This document shows, piece by piece, positions 13,401-25,700 of a stretch of 64,000 nt of DNA. The stretch's first letter is position 1. Every line of letters begins with the position of its first letter. The stretch spans positions 144,881-208,880 of the forward strand of contig JADNYJ010000062.1 in NCBI GenBank assembly GCA_015501075.1, read 5' to 3'. The translations under genes and the position numbers were made by a program. Below the pieces are notes generated by a model, which saw only the letters and a list, made by a program, of their open reading frames with translations, was not told the DNA's origin and did no database searches. Source of the DNA: Gymnopilus junonius. Taxonomy: Eukaryota > Basidiomycota > Agaricomycetes > Agaricales > Galerinaceae.

Positions 13401-13994
13401 TATACGGGCGCGAGTCCATTGTCAGCATTGCCTTGTTTATGGACCATAATGCGGGCCCATCCCAGAGTAGCTGGATGTGGTTGGGGTACAACACTAGCAG
13501 CATCCTCGCGCATGCGCGCTGGTGAATGATGCGGAGCAATGACTTCGCCAAGGTAAGCCTTGACAGACTCGCGCAGCAAAGGTCGGGTATAGCTCAAAAC
13601 TTGGTGTCCGTCCGGTGTGGTGGTATAATAGTGGATGCGCGCAGCAGGGTGAATAAGGTGATCATTAGGTCGGAGATGGAGATGGAAAGTTTCATTAAAT
13701 GCGGAAAGTATTAACCTGAAAGAGTCGTTATAGCGGAGAGTATTGGGATGCGGCGACAATCGTTTGCTGAGAGCGGAAGGTGAAGACAGACGAGGATTGC
13801 GAGGCAAAATTTCCAGAGAGAGCGTAGACGGGTTGGCAACACGTTTGAGCGGCCAAGCAGGAGAACTATGAGCTGTGAAGAGGAAATGAGAAAAGGATGC
13901 TGGATATTGGGGGCTGGACATTACCATGAACAACTTGGAGGCATGATGAAAGGAGCAGAACGACCACAGCGTGCAGAGAGCTGGGGAGATACAT
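10465..13994 (-). CDS. ADAM-type zinc metalloprotease with disintegrin domain, membrane anchored
   Basis: A multi-exon gene starting at 13994 with a signal peptide ([18 protein letters not shown]), spliced at 13925/13872 into a long propeptide exon. The reprolysin catalytic domain includes [17 protein letters not shown] and the zinc motif [10 protein letters not shown] (about 12211-12244). Next is a Cys-rich disintegrin domain ([24 protein letters not shown], about 11560-11815), a further Cys-rich part (CASGQC, about 11410), one membrane span ([17 protein letters not shown], about 10915-10965), and a cytosolic tail ending NGPKRQ. This matches fungal ADAMs such as S. pombe Mde10, required for normal spore envelopes. 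Intron positions between 10.5 and 13.0 kb are only approximate. Substrates unknown. Confidence 0.9.
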
Positions 13995-14470
13995 GGGGAG
14001 GGAAAGAGAGCCCGCCTGGAAATGGTGGGGTATAAAATAGACTGAGTTGGCTTGGCAGTTGATATAAGGAGGCTTACTGACCTGCGGGTTAGATCAGATC
14101 GGGATGAAAAGGGCAGAAAACCCGTTTGGCTGGGCGTGAACGAACGAGGGAGAAAGACAGCTGTACTCGCAAAGTAAAAGTAATTACTCTGGAGTAAGCT
14201 GTTGCTACCAATGTGCTGACAAATCATCAATCCATCGTCAAGGCGCTCAACTTTGGAATCACTGCGGTTTGTATAAATGCTTGTGCATTATCGGATGCAT
14301 GCCGCTCCATGCAAAGATATCGTCCAACTAGGTGTGCACTGCTAGTGACAATATTGTCGACGTCGTCCACTTTCATCCGGCATCCTAAAGGGGATTCGGC
14401 CGACGCTTCATATTTATAGATAGTCACTCGAATTTCGGAACATCTTCACCTCTTCCCCCTCCCTCCCTCT
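13995..14470. promoter_or_regulatory. Divergent promoter region of the ADAM and aminotransferase genes
   Basis: 476 bp between two start codons. A pyrimidine-rich block (about 14446-14470, CTTCACCTCTTCCCCCTCC) sits immediately before the aminotransferase ATG, a common leader feature of well expressed fungal genes. No individual factor site is claimed. Confidence 0.4.
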
Positions 14471-16179
14471 ATGCCACTACCACTTTCTCGTGTGCTGCGT
14501 ACATGTGCGCCTCGTCTTCATCCAAGGTCATTTCTGTGGAGAAATGTTCCCCAACATTTTAGAGCAAACAGCTCACTTTCCCAGAGTGAAAGTCTACCCG
14601 ACATAGATGTCCGTCTATCCTGTCATCGTGCTTTTCTTTCCGTGTTTTGCTGAACATGGCTGCCGGACTACACAGGCTTCTAGACTTGTCGTTAATTTAA
14701 CTGAAAAACCCAAACCTTTACCCTTGCCTTCTGCATTGAAGTTTGGACACACATTCGTGAGTCATACCCGGCTTTAGATTGCCAGATATGCGGTAACTGA
14801 CCGTTTACGAACAGACTGATCATATGCTCACCATCCCTTGGTCTACAGAATCGGGCTGGGGCATACCTCAAATACAATCATGTCCGTTAACTTGCTTTTG
14901 TGTTGTGAATCGAAATACTCAAACACAGTAATCTCTATCAAGATGGCCCCCTTGCATTGGAACCAAGTTCCACTGTGCTACATTATGCACAGACCATCTT
15001 CGAGGGTATGAAAGCATATCAAGATCCGCAAGGTAACATCAGGCTCTTCAGACCCGACATGAATATGAAGAGAATGCAGACGAGCGCTAGGCGCATTGCG
15101 TTACCAGTGCGTGTTTATACCCGTAAAAATGTATAATGCTAATCAATTGCTTTATTCAGACATTCAACGGAAATGAACTACTTGAGCTTATCAAGGAACT
15201 CGTTCGCCTCGACAAGCAATGGATACCCACGGAACCAGGACACAGTCTGTATATCCGACCTACTCTCAGTGTGTTTTCAGCTACTCCACAGTCTCCAGTT
15301 TATAATTTCTTCTGCAGTCGGCACCCAAAGAGCCATTGGCGTTAGTCCTCCAAACGAAGCGCTTCTTTTTGTAATCCTCAGTCCTGTCGGCCCGTACTAC
15401 CCCGATGGCTTCAAACCCGTTGCTCTCTATGGTACCACCGAATACGTTCGTGCTGCACCAGGCGGTATGTTGACGGTCGTAGTTTCAATTTCTTTATCTA
15501 ATTTGAAGTTTGTTTTTGTAGGCACCGGCGCGTATAAGTTGGGCGTTAACTATGCACCAGGCATTCTCCCTCAGTCTTTCGCTGCCCAGAAAGGATATGC
15601 TCAAAACCTGTGGCTTCATGGTCCCGACCACCACTTGACCGAAGTCGGTACCATGAACCTATTTGTTGCATTCCACAAAGACGGAGGTGAGCACCCAACC
15701 TACCCATCCAAATTATATTTCTTTTATGTTATTTTTAGGTATCGAACTCGCTACCCCACCTCTGGACGGAATGATTCTCCCAGGTGTCACCCGTGACTCT
15801 GTCCTCACACTCGCCAGGGAGCATGCTTCTGGTGCCTACCCTCTCCCAGGCGTACCAAAGGATCTCATCGTATCAGAGCGACCAGTAACAATGACGGAAG
15901 TCAAGGAAGCCTCTCAGTCCGGAAGACTTGTCGAAATGTTCGGTGCCGGTACGTTTTGCTCCCTCCTCTGTCCATCAAATTCAATATTTGATAATTTATT
16001 TTTTGATGGTAGGCACTGCCGCTGTTATCAGTCCCGTTGACCGCATCGGTTATTTGGGTGATGATGTCCACATCCCGACTGGCAAAGATGGTATGGGACC
16101 TATCTCAAGAGCCGTCTGGACAGAGTTGGTCGGTCGCCAGACTGGTGCTATCCCCCACCCATGGAGTGTCGTCATCTAA
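14471..16179 (+). CDS. BAT1: Branched-chain amino acid aminotransferase, probably mitochondrial
   Basis: PLP enzyme that exchanges amino groups between Leu/Ile/Val and 2-oxoglutarate. Exons read through to a fold-type IV aminotransferase of about 410 residues. The start [19 protein letters not shown] is Arg-rich, as expected for a mitochondrial presequence. Conserved blocks in order: [42 protein letters not shown] (the Lys carries PLP), [44 protein letters not shown], and a C-terminus IPHPWSVVI. Introns of about 50 nt fall between these blocks. The usual Gly-Gly after the PLP lysine (KLGGNYAP) is Gly-Val here. It shares a promoter region with the ADAM gene. Confidence 0.95.
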
Positions 16180-16417
16180 TTCGAGTGGGCGTCGATGTTT
16201 TGGTGGATGTACTGTTTTCATTTATACCATGTTGTATATTTTTTTTGGATGCCGAGGGGGACTCAATTACAATCTGTGATATGGTTTGATTGTGGTCATA
16301 TAGTCCAAGTGAAGATTGCATATCTAGGATGCCCATGTTTTATTCACCATCTCATAGCATCATCAAAAGTCGCCTTTTGAGTGGTACAACATCATCTATA
16401 TACGCCTCAAATACATA

Positions 16418-19400
16418 TCATGAAGCACCATATTTGTGCTTGAAGTATGCAGGCGGCAGAGTCAGCAATACGTCCACAAGTGGTCGTTCAACAACAACTA
16501 GTTCGTCCTTTGTCAAGAAATCGCAGGCCAGTATCGGACGGTACTGTGTGATCATCTTGTAATCTCGCCACTGCCTCTCCTCGTTTTCCTCAGCAACAGG
16601 CACCTCTCGACGTCTCTTACGTCCCCCGTCCGGATAGTCGTGTCCAGGCTGACCTTGAACAGCCATGTTGCGCCCCAGAAAAGCACGTATCGGGTCTTGC
16701 CTTGCTCGCCACCCAGTGACACTGCAGGGTCAAAGGCTACTCCAAGGATGGGATCGTGAGCAAATCTAAAGCGTTTTGGCAGACTCGCACTCAGTTCTTT
16801 ACCCCATACTGGGAATTGCCGTGTCTCTACGTCAAAGATTTGCACGGTGTTGTCAGCGAAGGCGAGAAGGAGTACTGAGGGATGCATAGGATCGAAAGCA
16901 AGTGCTTGAGCGGCACGTGGAAATGAGGGCAGGACACAATGATGCTAGTGAATGAAAAGAATTAGACCTGATTTTCTATTTCTATAGAAGGATCAGACTT
17001 ACTGAAATTAAATCGAGGTTGTAGATATGTGTTCGTGCATGGTCATCCGAAGTAGCGAGCCACTGGCCATCGTTGCTTACCGCTATCTGATCGACATTGA
17101 CAACAGCAGCTGTCGATACAGTGACATCCTCATCCTCGCCATCTTCACTATCACTTTCATCCTGCTCAGATAAAGAAGACTCTGCACCAGGCTCAGCCAT
17201 ATCCACGTCGCCATCGCCATTGACGTGAATATGTCCATTCCCGTTCACTTGGACTGATTTCTTCTTGTCGGGCTTGTCCTGAGATACAGCCCGACCTTTT
17301 ATGACCCTGTCTCGTACAATCGAGTCTTGCATTCTATGATGGTCAAACCGACGCAGCACACGCGGCTTGTCACCTGTGAGGTTAATGATGAGGACGTAGG
17401 AAGACATGACGGTGGACACGACCAATTTGGACGAGTCGGGAGTAAATCGATATGCTGCGGCACCAGTAGATAGCGGATGCGTTGAAGACGCTGGAATGGA
17501 AGCCTGCAAAATTGAGGAGAAATCCTTGACTCGTTTGATAAGAATTTCCCCGGATTCCTGCTGTCATTTTCAGCCTGATACACCAGAAGGAAGAAAAGTG
17601 GAAACTAACATTTGAGCGAAGAGAGAAAAGTTTGCTCTCGTATAGATCAGACACGACGAGCCAGCTTCCGTCGTCTGAAAATTCATGTGCGGTAATGTTC
17701 GAATGCACATCGAGATTCATCTCCAGCACCTTCTCCCAACCACCAGCGAAAGGCTCGGGCTCAAATGGTTCCATATCTTGTTCTTGTTCTGTCTGGTGCG
17801 ATTGCAGAGGGCCATTTGGCTTCTTCTCGATCCTCCAGACGGTCAATCCTGCCTCCCTTGCACAAGACACCAGACGAGCGCTCCGTGCGACGCGCACACT
17901 ATTTCGCACAACATAAGCCAGTTTTCGATGATAAGAATCTTCGAATGTTGACTCGGTGCTCGTGTTTAACGGATTGATCACCTTAACAACTGTGCTTGTG
18001 GGTAGTGCGGCAGGCGTCAGCACTACTGACATGTCAAGTCCTCCAGAAGCCAGCACAGGGGCGACCTCAATGGCGAATTGGCGTTGATGTGGTAAAGGTA
18101 AGGGTGTGTAAGGAGGCCAGATAGCTAGAGCACGAATGTCGTGTGAATGCATCCTCCGCGAGCATGTCTGCGTCCACCTTGTCGATGAGGGACTGTTTTC
18201 GGTACTGGAGGTTCTGATCAAGGAGAACTGGACAGTTTTTTGGTCGACACCAGCAGTGTAAATTGCTTTTCCTTCCTTTTAAAACCGTCGTCAATTTAGA
18301 GGCGCCGGAAACGTACTGCAGATGTAAACATACTGGACTAATAGCCATGCAAAGAACATCTGCTCCATGGGCTTGGAAGGAATATAGTTGAGTGCATGTT
18401 CTCGAATCCCAGAATTTGACCATTCCTAATGAATCACCAGAGATAATCGTACCGTCCCTGCGGTAAAGGTAACCATGAATGATTCACTGCATTAGGCAAA
18501 AACATAAAAGCACACACCCAAGCACGCCTACAGTCCAGACTAAAGTACGTTCACCACGCACTTTATCTACGCCCATTCTCTCGACCACTCTCCCTGTTGA
18601 GACGTCCCATTTCCGCAAACTACTATCTGAGCCGCCGGTGACTAGCCAGGAATCGGCCCACTCCTCATCTTCACTTTCGCTACTTGAATCAGCAGAAGTA
18701 TCCTGCTTTTTAGGTGGAGGTTGCCGAGGCACGGGAGGACCCCATGCTATGCTTAGCATGCGGCACTTCACTCTGTCGAAGCGACGCGAGTGGGTTAAAG
18801 TATCGTTCGCTATGGAGAGAATACGAACTGTGCCGTCTTCGCATCCGAGGGCAAGAGACGAGGAAGAGGGATTAACGGCAATGGACCATATTGATCCACC
18901 ATGAGAATTGATTGTTCTCTGATCCAAAGCAGCGAATTAGTGACACGTCAATAAGTCAGTGAAATTATGTACCCGTATACACCCTCGTTCTAGATCCCAT
19001 TCTATTAGTTCACTCCCTCCACCAGAGCTGAATAAGCGGAGATTTGTCTGAACCGGAACAGCATCTTCTTGCAGATCGTCTGGATGTCGTATGGCAAAAG
19101 CCAGAGAGTCTACTTTAGATGGATATGGGCCAGGTAGTGTCTGGAAATTTTCGGCTGTTAATCTTTGCTTAATGAACGATAATTCAATGAACGTGCCTTC
19201 CGAGCTACCCAAGCTTGCGAGCATTGCGATTCATGTTCTGCACCCATCCATTCACAACATCAATGTTACCGTTTGCGTGGCCCACGGCTAGCAACCCAAA
19301 CCTCAAAGGTTGCTTTCCAGCAGTGGTTTTTTTCTTCCCTTTTACTGAGGGTAAAGGCAGCGGAGGATACGCCAAAGCAGTTATAGCAGACGGCGCAAAA

Positions 19401-19456
19401 TCCACAAATCGGCAGCGATGGACAGAGAGCGTTGTAGTGTCCCTTTTCTTGTCCAT
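16418..19456 (-). CDS. UTP4: Utp4/cirhin, WD40 subunit of the SSU processome t-Utp complex
   Basis: Starts MDKKRDTTTLSVHRCRFVDF; upstream codons of the same open frame lack this conserved start and no ATG is needed there. About ten exons build a WD40 protein: AITALAYPPLPLPS, FGLLAVGHANGNIDV, GGGSELIEWDL, GGSIWSIAVNPSSSSLALG, WLVTGGSDSSLRKWDVSTG, MVKFWDSRTCTQLYSFQAH, SHDIRALAIWPP, SGGLDMSVVLTP and WLATSDDHARTHIYNLD, with an acidic insert near 17110-17200. The end, LLTLPPAYFKHKYGAS, matches the C-terminus of Utp4/cirhin. Utp4 acts in the nucleolus as part of t-Utp (UtpA), which starts 90S pre-ribosome assembly on the 5' ETS. The 5' neighbour across a 182-bp promoter is TIM10. Confidence 0.92.
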
Positions 19457-19638
19457 CTTTTTAATGAGATGAGGAAAAAGAGCCCTACAACGAGCAGAGT
19501 GTTGCGAGACGCGTTGATGGGTATTCAAAAGTTTTTTCGGTAGTGTGATGATCGAAAACGTGACCAAGAACGGAAACGGCTTGACCTCAGCGGCTACATT
19601 CAGTTTCGTGTCTTCAAACTCGTCCTCGTATCCCCGCC
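19457..19638. promoter_or_regulatory. Divergent UTP4/TIM10 promoter with ACGCGT
   Basis: 182 bp between start codons. ACGCGT is at 19509-19514, and AACGTGAC follows near 19557, half of an E-box-like site. Sites read from sequence; factor identity is inferred. Confidence 0.4.
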
Positions 19639-20044
19639 ATGTCGTTCCTTGGAAGAAACAATGCCGCTCCTTCTGGAGGAATAAACGCGGAAAAAATTGA
19701 CATGGCCATCACCGAGTAAGATTTCTACCCTTTCCAGGCTTTGCACAGAATCTCATTATTTGCTCAGACTAGACACGGTGACGGACTTCTTCAATCGCAT
19801 GGTTCAGTCAGTATACGGTCATTCTGGGTTCTATTCAATATTAAACGAATGAATTAGGTCGTGTCACGCAAAATGCATCAGTACTCGTTACGCCGAACCG
19901 GATCTGAACAAGGGTGAAAGCGTGTGCATCGACCGATGCGTCGCCAAATTTAACGAAGTGCAGAAGAAAGTGGGAGAGAAGCTTCAAAGTCGAGGCGCCG
20001 CCAACGCTGCAGGAGGAGCCACTGGTGGATTCACCTCACTATAA
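19639..20044 (+). CDS. TIM10: Tim10, small TIM chaperone of the mitochondrial intermembrane space
   Basis: Three exons (19639-19715, 19768-19806, 19858-20044) give 100 residues with the twin CX3C signature CHAKC and CIDRC, 16 residues apart, the spacing typical of Tim10. TVTDFFNRMV and YAEPDLNKGESVC are further Tim10 hallmarks. Tim9-Tim10 hexamers escort hydrophobic precursors across the intermembrane space to TIM22 and SAM; the cysteines form two intramolecular disulfides via Mia40. The Gly/Ala-rich tail ends GGATGGFTSL. Confidence 0.95.
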
Positions 20045-20211
20045 CCATTTGGACCATGGTCCTTGTCGACTCTCTGATATCGGACACGATTCATTTACAA
20101 TATAATTCCGGTCGACAAACAGCTCTTGCAGTAGACGATGTAACGGATACAACACATAGAACCCAAACAGCAACCGACACATCCTTCCTCTACGCAATGA
20201 AATAATTACTT

Positions 20212-20614
20212 TCAGTGTCCCGGGAAGCACTCTGCACTGGTCTTCGAATGCTTATTTGATGCGTGCTCTTCCAGTCTGCATGAAGAATAAATCCGAAAGT
20301 CATGTAAGCGATGTCCTCGCAGAAATATTCTATGGTAACTTACGCCGGGGCGCGAGTCGTGATCAACTACCAAGGGCCGAAATGAGTGACTTGAAAATGA
20401 AGACGAAATACAGTCGCTCACAAATGACTGACGGCAAACTTGGCAGATTATGGATTTTGCAGCTTCATTGACCTTGGACTGACTTTTGGATCCCTTGGGG
20501 GCATTCTTGTCGGCATTGCGCTCACGCTTTTGGGCAGCCTTGGCACCCTGCGATGGACGTAAGATAGTAATGAAAAGCTCAAAAATGCGCAGAAAATACA
20601 CTTACGTTTCCCAT
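20212..20614 (-). CDS. Small SERF-N/C2H2 zinc-binding protein, 73 aa
   Basis: Four exons (complement of 20212-20275, 20344-20366, 20422-20547, 20606-20614) give 73 residues: MGNGAKAAQKRERNADK, a basic 4F5-like start, then CQVCRQSF...LEEHASNKH, a single C2H2-type zinc site, ending ECFPGH. This is the small zinc-binding family typified by Arabidopsis At2g23090, conserved across fungi and plants with no firm function. Exon 1 is 9 nt and exon 3 is 23 nt (LITTRAPA), so most of the gene is invisible as open frames. A larger relative of the same N-terminal type, the SERF gene, lies 16 kb to the left. Confidence 0.88.
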
Positions 20615-20879
20615 TATTAGTCCAAGTAGAGGGGTATTGGGGAAGGTGGATATTAGGTAGAGATAACAAGAGGAAAGAGAAATGAGGCAGCCTGCACAGC
20701 ACCGAGTGGTTAACAATTGCTGTGCTTATGTAATTCGATCAAAGGATCAAACTTATCACGCCGGAACCGGAACGATCGATCCGTTCAACTCTCACTCGAA
20801 CGAAAGAATGTGTGCTTTTCATTTGCAATTTGTTTCGTAAAAGGTCCCTCGCACCGTGACTCGTGTAGTTCGCTTTGTA

Positions 20880-22586
20880 ATGAGCCTTCCCTCTTTTCTT
20901 TCCTGCCGAGTCGTTCTTTCGCATAGATCTTTCTCATCCTCGTCAAGAGTCATGTCTGTCCCGTTCTCTTCCATCGCGGAACACATAAAACTAGACCTTC
21001 TATCTAAAACTCATGCCCTGGACAATGCAAACAAGCGGAAGGAGATTTCGCGCACATTTATCTGTACGCGATGAGCAATTTTTATCCTGTCGGATTTTAT
21101 TAACAATCACTGCCATGCAGCCGACACTGTTACAGGTTGAGTACAGCTGCTTGGCGAAAGATATACTATTGTGACCATCGTAATTTAGTGCCCACTGAAG
21201 AGATGTATGCCTATGGTTCCCTTGCAACACTAGGGGATGATGTCTACTTTGAGCCCTCTACTGCGTTAGTTCCCTTTTCCAGCGATCGTTGAGCCCAGGA
21301 ATACTCAGTGAGCTGTACGGCAGAGCACTAGAAGCTCATGTAGCCCAAATAACTGGCAAGGAGGCCGGCCTCTTTATTTCTTCTGGAACGGCCTCTAATC
21401 AGATAGCACTGAGGACTCATCTGAAACAGCCTCCCTACTCGATCCTTTGCGACCACCGAGCACACATACACAAGTGGATTTATTGCCTCTCTCAATCCGA
21501 TAAATTGACCATAGCTTCTCCTGAACAGGTATGAAGCAGGAGGAGCTGCTTTCCATTCCGGGGCTGCTGTTATCCCAGTCGTCCCAGCCAACAGTAAGAC
21601 ATCCAACTTACCTGATCGGATTCCTGCTAATTTTTGGCAGAGCATCATCTTACCTTGCAGGATGTCAAAGATAATATTATCATTAGCAGTGACGTTCATT
21701 TGTAAGTCTCTCGCTTAAAATGGCCATTAACTGTCTCATATCCTCATCTTTAGTGCCCCGACAGAAGTTGTCGCGCTAGAAAACACCCTCAATGGAACTA
21801 TCATTCCACAAGAGGAGGTCATTGCTATCTCGGATTATGTTCACTCCTTGGGTTTAAAGATGCATATGGATGGTGCAAGGATATGGCACGTTGCGGCGGA
21901 GACCTCCACCCCTTTTAAGGAGTTATGCGATCCATTCGATTCAGTCAGTCTCTGCTTCAGCAAAGGCTTAGGTATGAACTCCATATTTCGAGCTGGAAAT
22001 CGGTCGTTTACAATTATTGCACTATCCAGGTGCACCTGTTGGGTCCTGCCTAGTCGGTACAAAGGCGTTCATTACGCAGGCCCGCAGGTTCAGGAAGCTC
22101 TTTGGTGGTGGAATGCGCCAGACAGGCATGCTCGCCGCCTGCGCAGCCTATGCCCTTAGCAACAACTTCCCCAAGCTTCCAGCTGTCCATGGACTTGCAA
22201 GGAAATTAGAAGTTGGGCTCGAAGAAATAGGCGCCAATATTTTGAGCAGAGCAGAGACATGCATGGTCAGTCCGTCTTGTAAAGTGAAGACAACCAGCAA
22301 ATGACTTATATATATATAGATCTTCTACGACCCTTCTCCACTCGGAATTACATACGACGAGATTGGCGACAGAGGTTCGGCACTTTCGGAACCTCTTTTC
22401 CTGGGCGGCTCTCGACTTGTGGTCCACATCCAGACGTCTGAAGCAGCTGTAGACGACTTCTTGAATATTGTTCGACAGCTCTCTGAAGAGAAACGTGCTG
22501 CTGGTTGGGTGAGGCCACAGAACCATGTGAATGGCGACGTCAAGGATGTTTACGTTCGCCGAGTGCCAAAGGCCAAGGAAATCTAG
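20880..22586 (+). CDS. GLY1: Low-specificity L-threonine aldolase
   Basis: PLP enzyme cleaving threonine to glycine and acetaldehyde. Exons join through SDTVTVPTEEM (a 15-nt exon near 21118-21132 supplies DTVT), GSLATLGDDVYFEPS, LYGRALEAHVAQITGKEAGL, FISSGTASNQIALRTHL, DHRAHIHKYEAGGAAFHSGA, GLKMHMDGARIWHVAAE, SLCFSKGLGAPVGSCLVG (PLP lysine in FSKG), and RKLFGGGMRQTGMLAACAAY, ending RRVPKAKEI. The N-terminus from 20880 (MSLPSFLSCRVVLSHRSFSS) is Arg/Ser-rich and could direct the enzyme to mitochondria; a second in-frame ATG at 20952 would drop it. The open frame continues upstream to a GTG only, so 20880 is the first ATG. Confidence 0.93.
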
Positions 22587-22787
22587 CTGATCTGTAATCC
22601 CGTAAAGTTTATGATCTGTGATATATTCACGGAATAGAAGAATACCACTGCAGGTTTATTAGAAGAGTAACAAGTGCAAGAACCAGACGTCAAAATAGTT
22701 CTAAGTAGAGAGGATATACAATAAGTACAGTTATTTCAATTTGGAAAGCTTTTGAGATGACAGCATAAACCTGTCAGCATGCAACTG

Positions 22788-25700
22788 CTATGCTTCGTAA
22801 GAGATATCGGCGTCGTCATCGACGACAAAACTTCCCAGAGCATAACGATCAAATTCATCGTTTGGAGGAGGCGGGGAACTTGACGGCAGATTTCTGCGAC
22901 GATTTCTGCCATCTAACCTGCCAAAAGATTTGGCACGCACAGGACCATCCCTGAACGCAGGACCATCACCACCTGCCTGGGTAAACAAGCTCTTCCGGTA
23001 GACCAGACTCTGGTCATACGATCCCGGCATCTGTGTTAGAGGAGAGTCTTTCAGGAACAGCCGATCCGACTCGCTCTCAGTATCGTCTGCGCTGTCTGAG
23101 CAACCCTCGCTGACTTCGTCACCAGAATGCGCCGCTTCTCCATCAAACAAGGGGTTCACCCTCCGGTCGAGGAGGGATGGCTTGGCATGCTTCCGTTTCT
23201 TCTTTTCCTTCCTCTTTGCCTGTTGGATTGGGGTGGATTCGACGCGATGAATTCGACGTGGTTGATCAGATTCTGATTCCTCTGCTGAGATTCAGGCTCG
23301 TCGAAAAATATGCGACGTTTCATAATGTGTTTTTTTAGAGGACGGACGGGATGCGACGGTTCTGGCAAGCTCTGTTGGTGTTGAGTAGGAGATAACAAAA
23401 CCCTACGGGGTACTGGAGGGGGTAGCATGGCAGTCTTGCCTTTGGTCTTATTGACTGGCTCTGGATATAATGGGCTGCTCGGTTGATTCCAACTCGATGA
23501 AGATATTTTACCGAAGGAAAAACCGGGTTGAAAGGTGTTCGGCTTTTTCGACTGTGAAAAAAGGTTTGGTGGGAAGTCTTGACGTGCCGGAGAATTGTTC
23601 CAAATAATTGAATTCTTGGAAATGAGGCGTTGTGTGGGGTCGTCTTCAAAAAGTTCCTCAGGATCGGAAGTCTCAACAATATCAACGAAAGCAACCCTAG
23701 GCGTCGGCCGCGAAATTTCGACGGACTCATCCCCAACCTGCTCATGTTCCTGAACATGTGCAGGAGAGTGTCTCAACAGGACAGGCGAAGAGTCCGAGGA
23801 CTCACGAATTTCAAAAATGCGATCGTCGTCTCCATCGTCTTTTACAAGCCAGGACATGTCTTCGTCTTCTTCTTCATCTAAATGGAGGACCTGGATCGGA
23901 CTTCTTGGCTTATTACTGGGATGGCTGGAAAGCTTGCTCAGTGAGGCATCACCTTCTTCAGAATCCGAGATCTCAATGGCAGAACCGGCATCTGAAGTGG
24001 GTTTACTGGGCAAAGGTGAGATGGACGTGTGCTTACTGGATGGCTCATGGGGTGAAGCTTCCGGTGTTGGAGATTTTTCGGATCCGCTTTGGCCTGTAGG
24101 AACGGTGGCAGAAATGATAGCACCTTGCTCAATGTCCATATCATCTGAATCATCTTCGCCCTGTTTCGAAAATTGGCTCGAACTGTACTCTTGCACCTTT
24201 TTCTTCTTCGGCGATTTAGTAGTTGACTTGGTCCCACCAATAGTTGCAGACTTCCTCAGCTTTGCCTTCCCTCCCGATTTCGAGCTTTTCTCAGTCGTAG
24301 AAGGACCAGCGGCCGCTGATTGTGTCCTACGAGGGGGTGCAATAATCCGACCGGATTCGATATCTTCATCCGTTTCATCATCTTGACCGCATGCATCGAA
24401 GTCTTTGGTCAGCTTCACCTTTTTCGGTTTCTTTGCTCCCTTCACTACAAGGTCCCGAACTGAAACAAAGCCCGTACTCGCCCCATCTGGTATATTCCTC
24501 GCAAAGTCATCATTCCTCTTTCTCTTCATTCCTTGCGCAGCCGCCGAACCCTTCTTGGCTTTCGAGGGTGATCCCTTCTTTCGGTGGTCCTCTCGTTTAT
24601 ACTCCTCAATCACGACCACTTTCTCTATACATTCCGGCCTCATGTGGTCTGGAATGAGGCGTTCGACATCACCATAAAGTTCATACATTTCGCCTTTGTT
24701 GACGACCTTCTGTACTTCCTTGTACTTCAAATCAGCCTGTTCGATATTTTTCTCTTCCCTGCCTTCTGCGAGCAATGCATGTATAGTACCTTCACGCTTG
24801 CGACCGGTTCTTCCAAATCGCTGGATCTGTTAAAATTTCATGGTAAGAAACACTCGGAGGCCAATGAAATAAACAGGACATGCCATTCGAGTAGGAGCTT
24901 TATCTGCGTCGTAACAAACAGTGACATCGATTTCGCCGATATCCAGACCCTCTTCGCCAATACAGGTGGCAACCAGGACATTGAATTCTCCGGCCTTGAA
25001 CTTCTTGATGAGCTCGAGCTGCTCTTTCTGAGACATTCCCTTCTTCCCCTGCTTGTCTGCCCCTTGCCCAATGAATCGTGCAGCACGTATCAATGGTTTT
25101 TCCTTCTCCAGCTCCTCTACGAGATCGTCCACCACACCTCTGAAGGACGAGAACACCATGACCTTGGTGTCATCAGCTTCGCCTTGCCCAGGCTCATCCG
25201 CAAGCTTGGACCCAAAGTGGTTGATGAGGATGGATTTGAGCTTCTGAATTTTAGGATGAGAACCCCACCCTCGGGCCCGCTGCAATTCAAGCTCCTGCAT
25301 CAGAGCACGAAAAGTAGCGTCGTCTTTGAATTTCTTGCCGCCGGTGTTCTTTTTACTCCCGCCTTCCTCATCTTGCTCGCCTTTGCCACTAGTTAAATCT
25401 TCCAGGTATTGATAACAGGCTCCGAATGACCCTGTGAGCTATTCAACGCAGCTAGTCAAACACTTACTCAATTGAGGATCCAGCTGTAGCCTACATACCA
25501 GGTATAACATCGCCCTTGCCAGCTTGCCAAGCATCGAAAGAGGGGAAAAAAACCTCCGGTCTCTCATTTCTCGCATTAAAGCTTGGGGTCTATAGGGATG
25601 TAGTGAAATTGGCTTTCATTGGGACGTAGAATGTTCACCCGTTGGAGTGATTTCATGTGGGGCTAAAATGTGAGTTGGCCAACAGTTCCATGCAGATTTT

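Noticed and set aside
12989..14230. Unspliced 413-codon minus-strand frame as a whole gene
   Set aside because: Only its middle is real: it is the propeptide exon of the ADAM gene. Splicing at 13925/13872 to the signal-peptide exon explains the 5' part better.
23817..24386. 189-codon plus-strand frame, Ser-rich and hydrophobic
   Set aside because: Exact antisense of the Ser/Glu-rich MPH1 tail; Ser runs arise from the complementary acidic codons.
24584..25396. 270-codon plus-strand frame
   Set aside because: Antisense to the MPH1 helicase domain 2, which holds clear motifs on the other strand.
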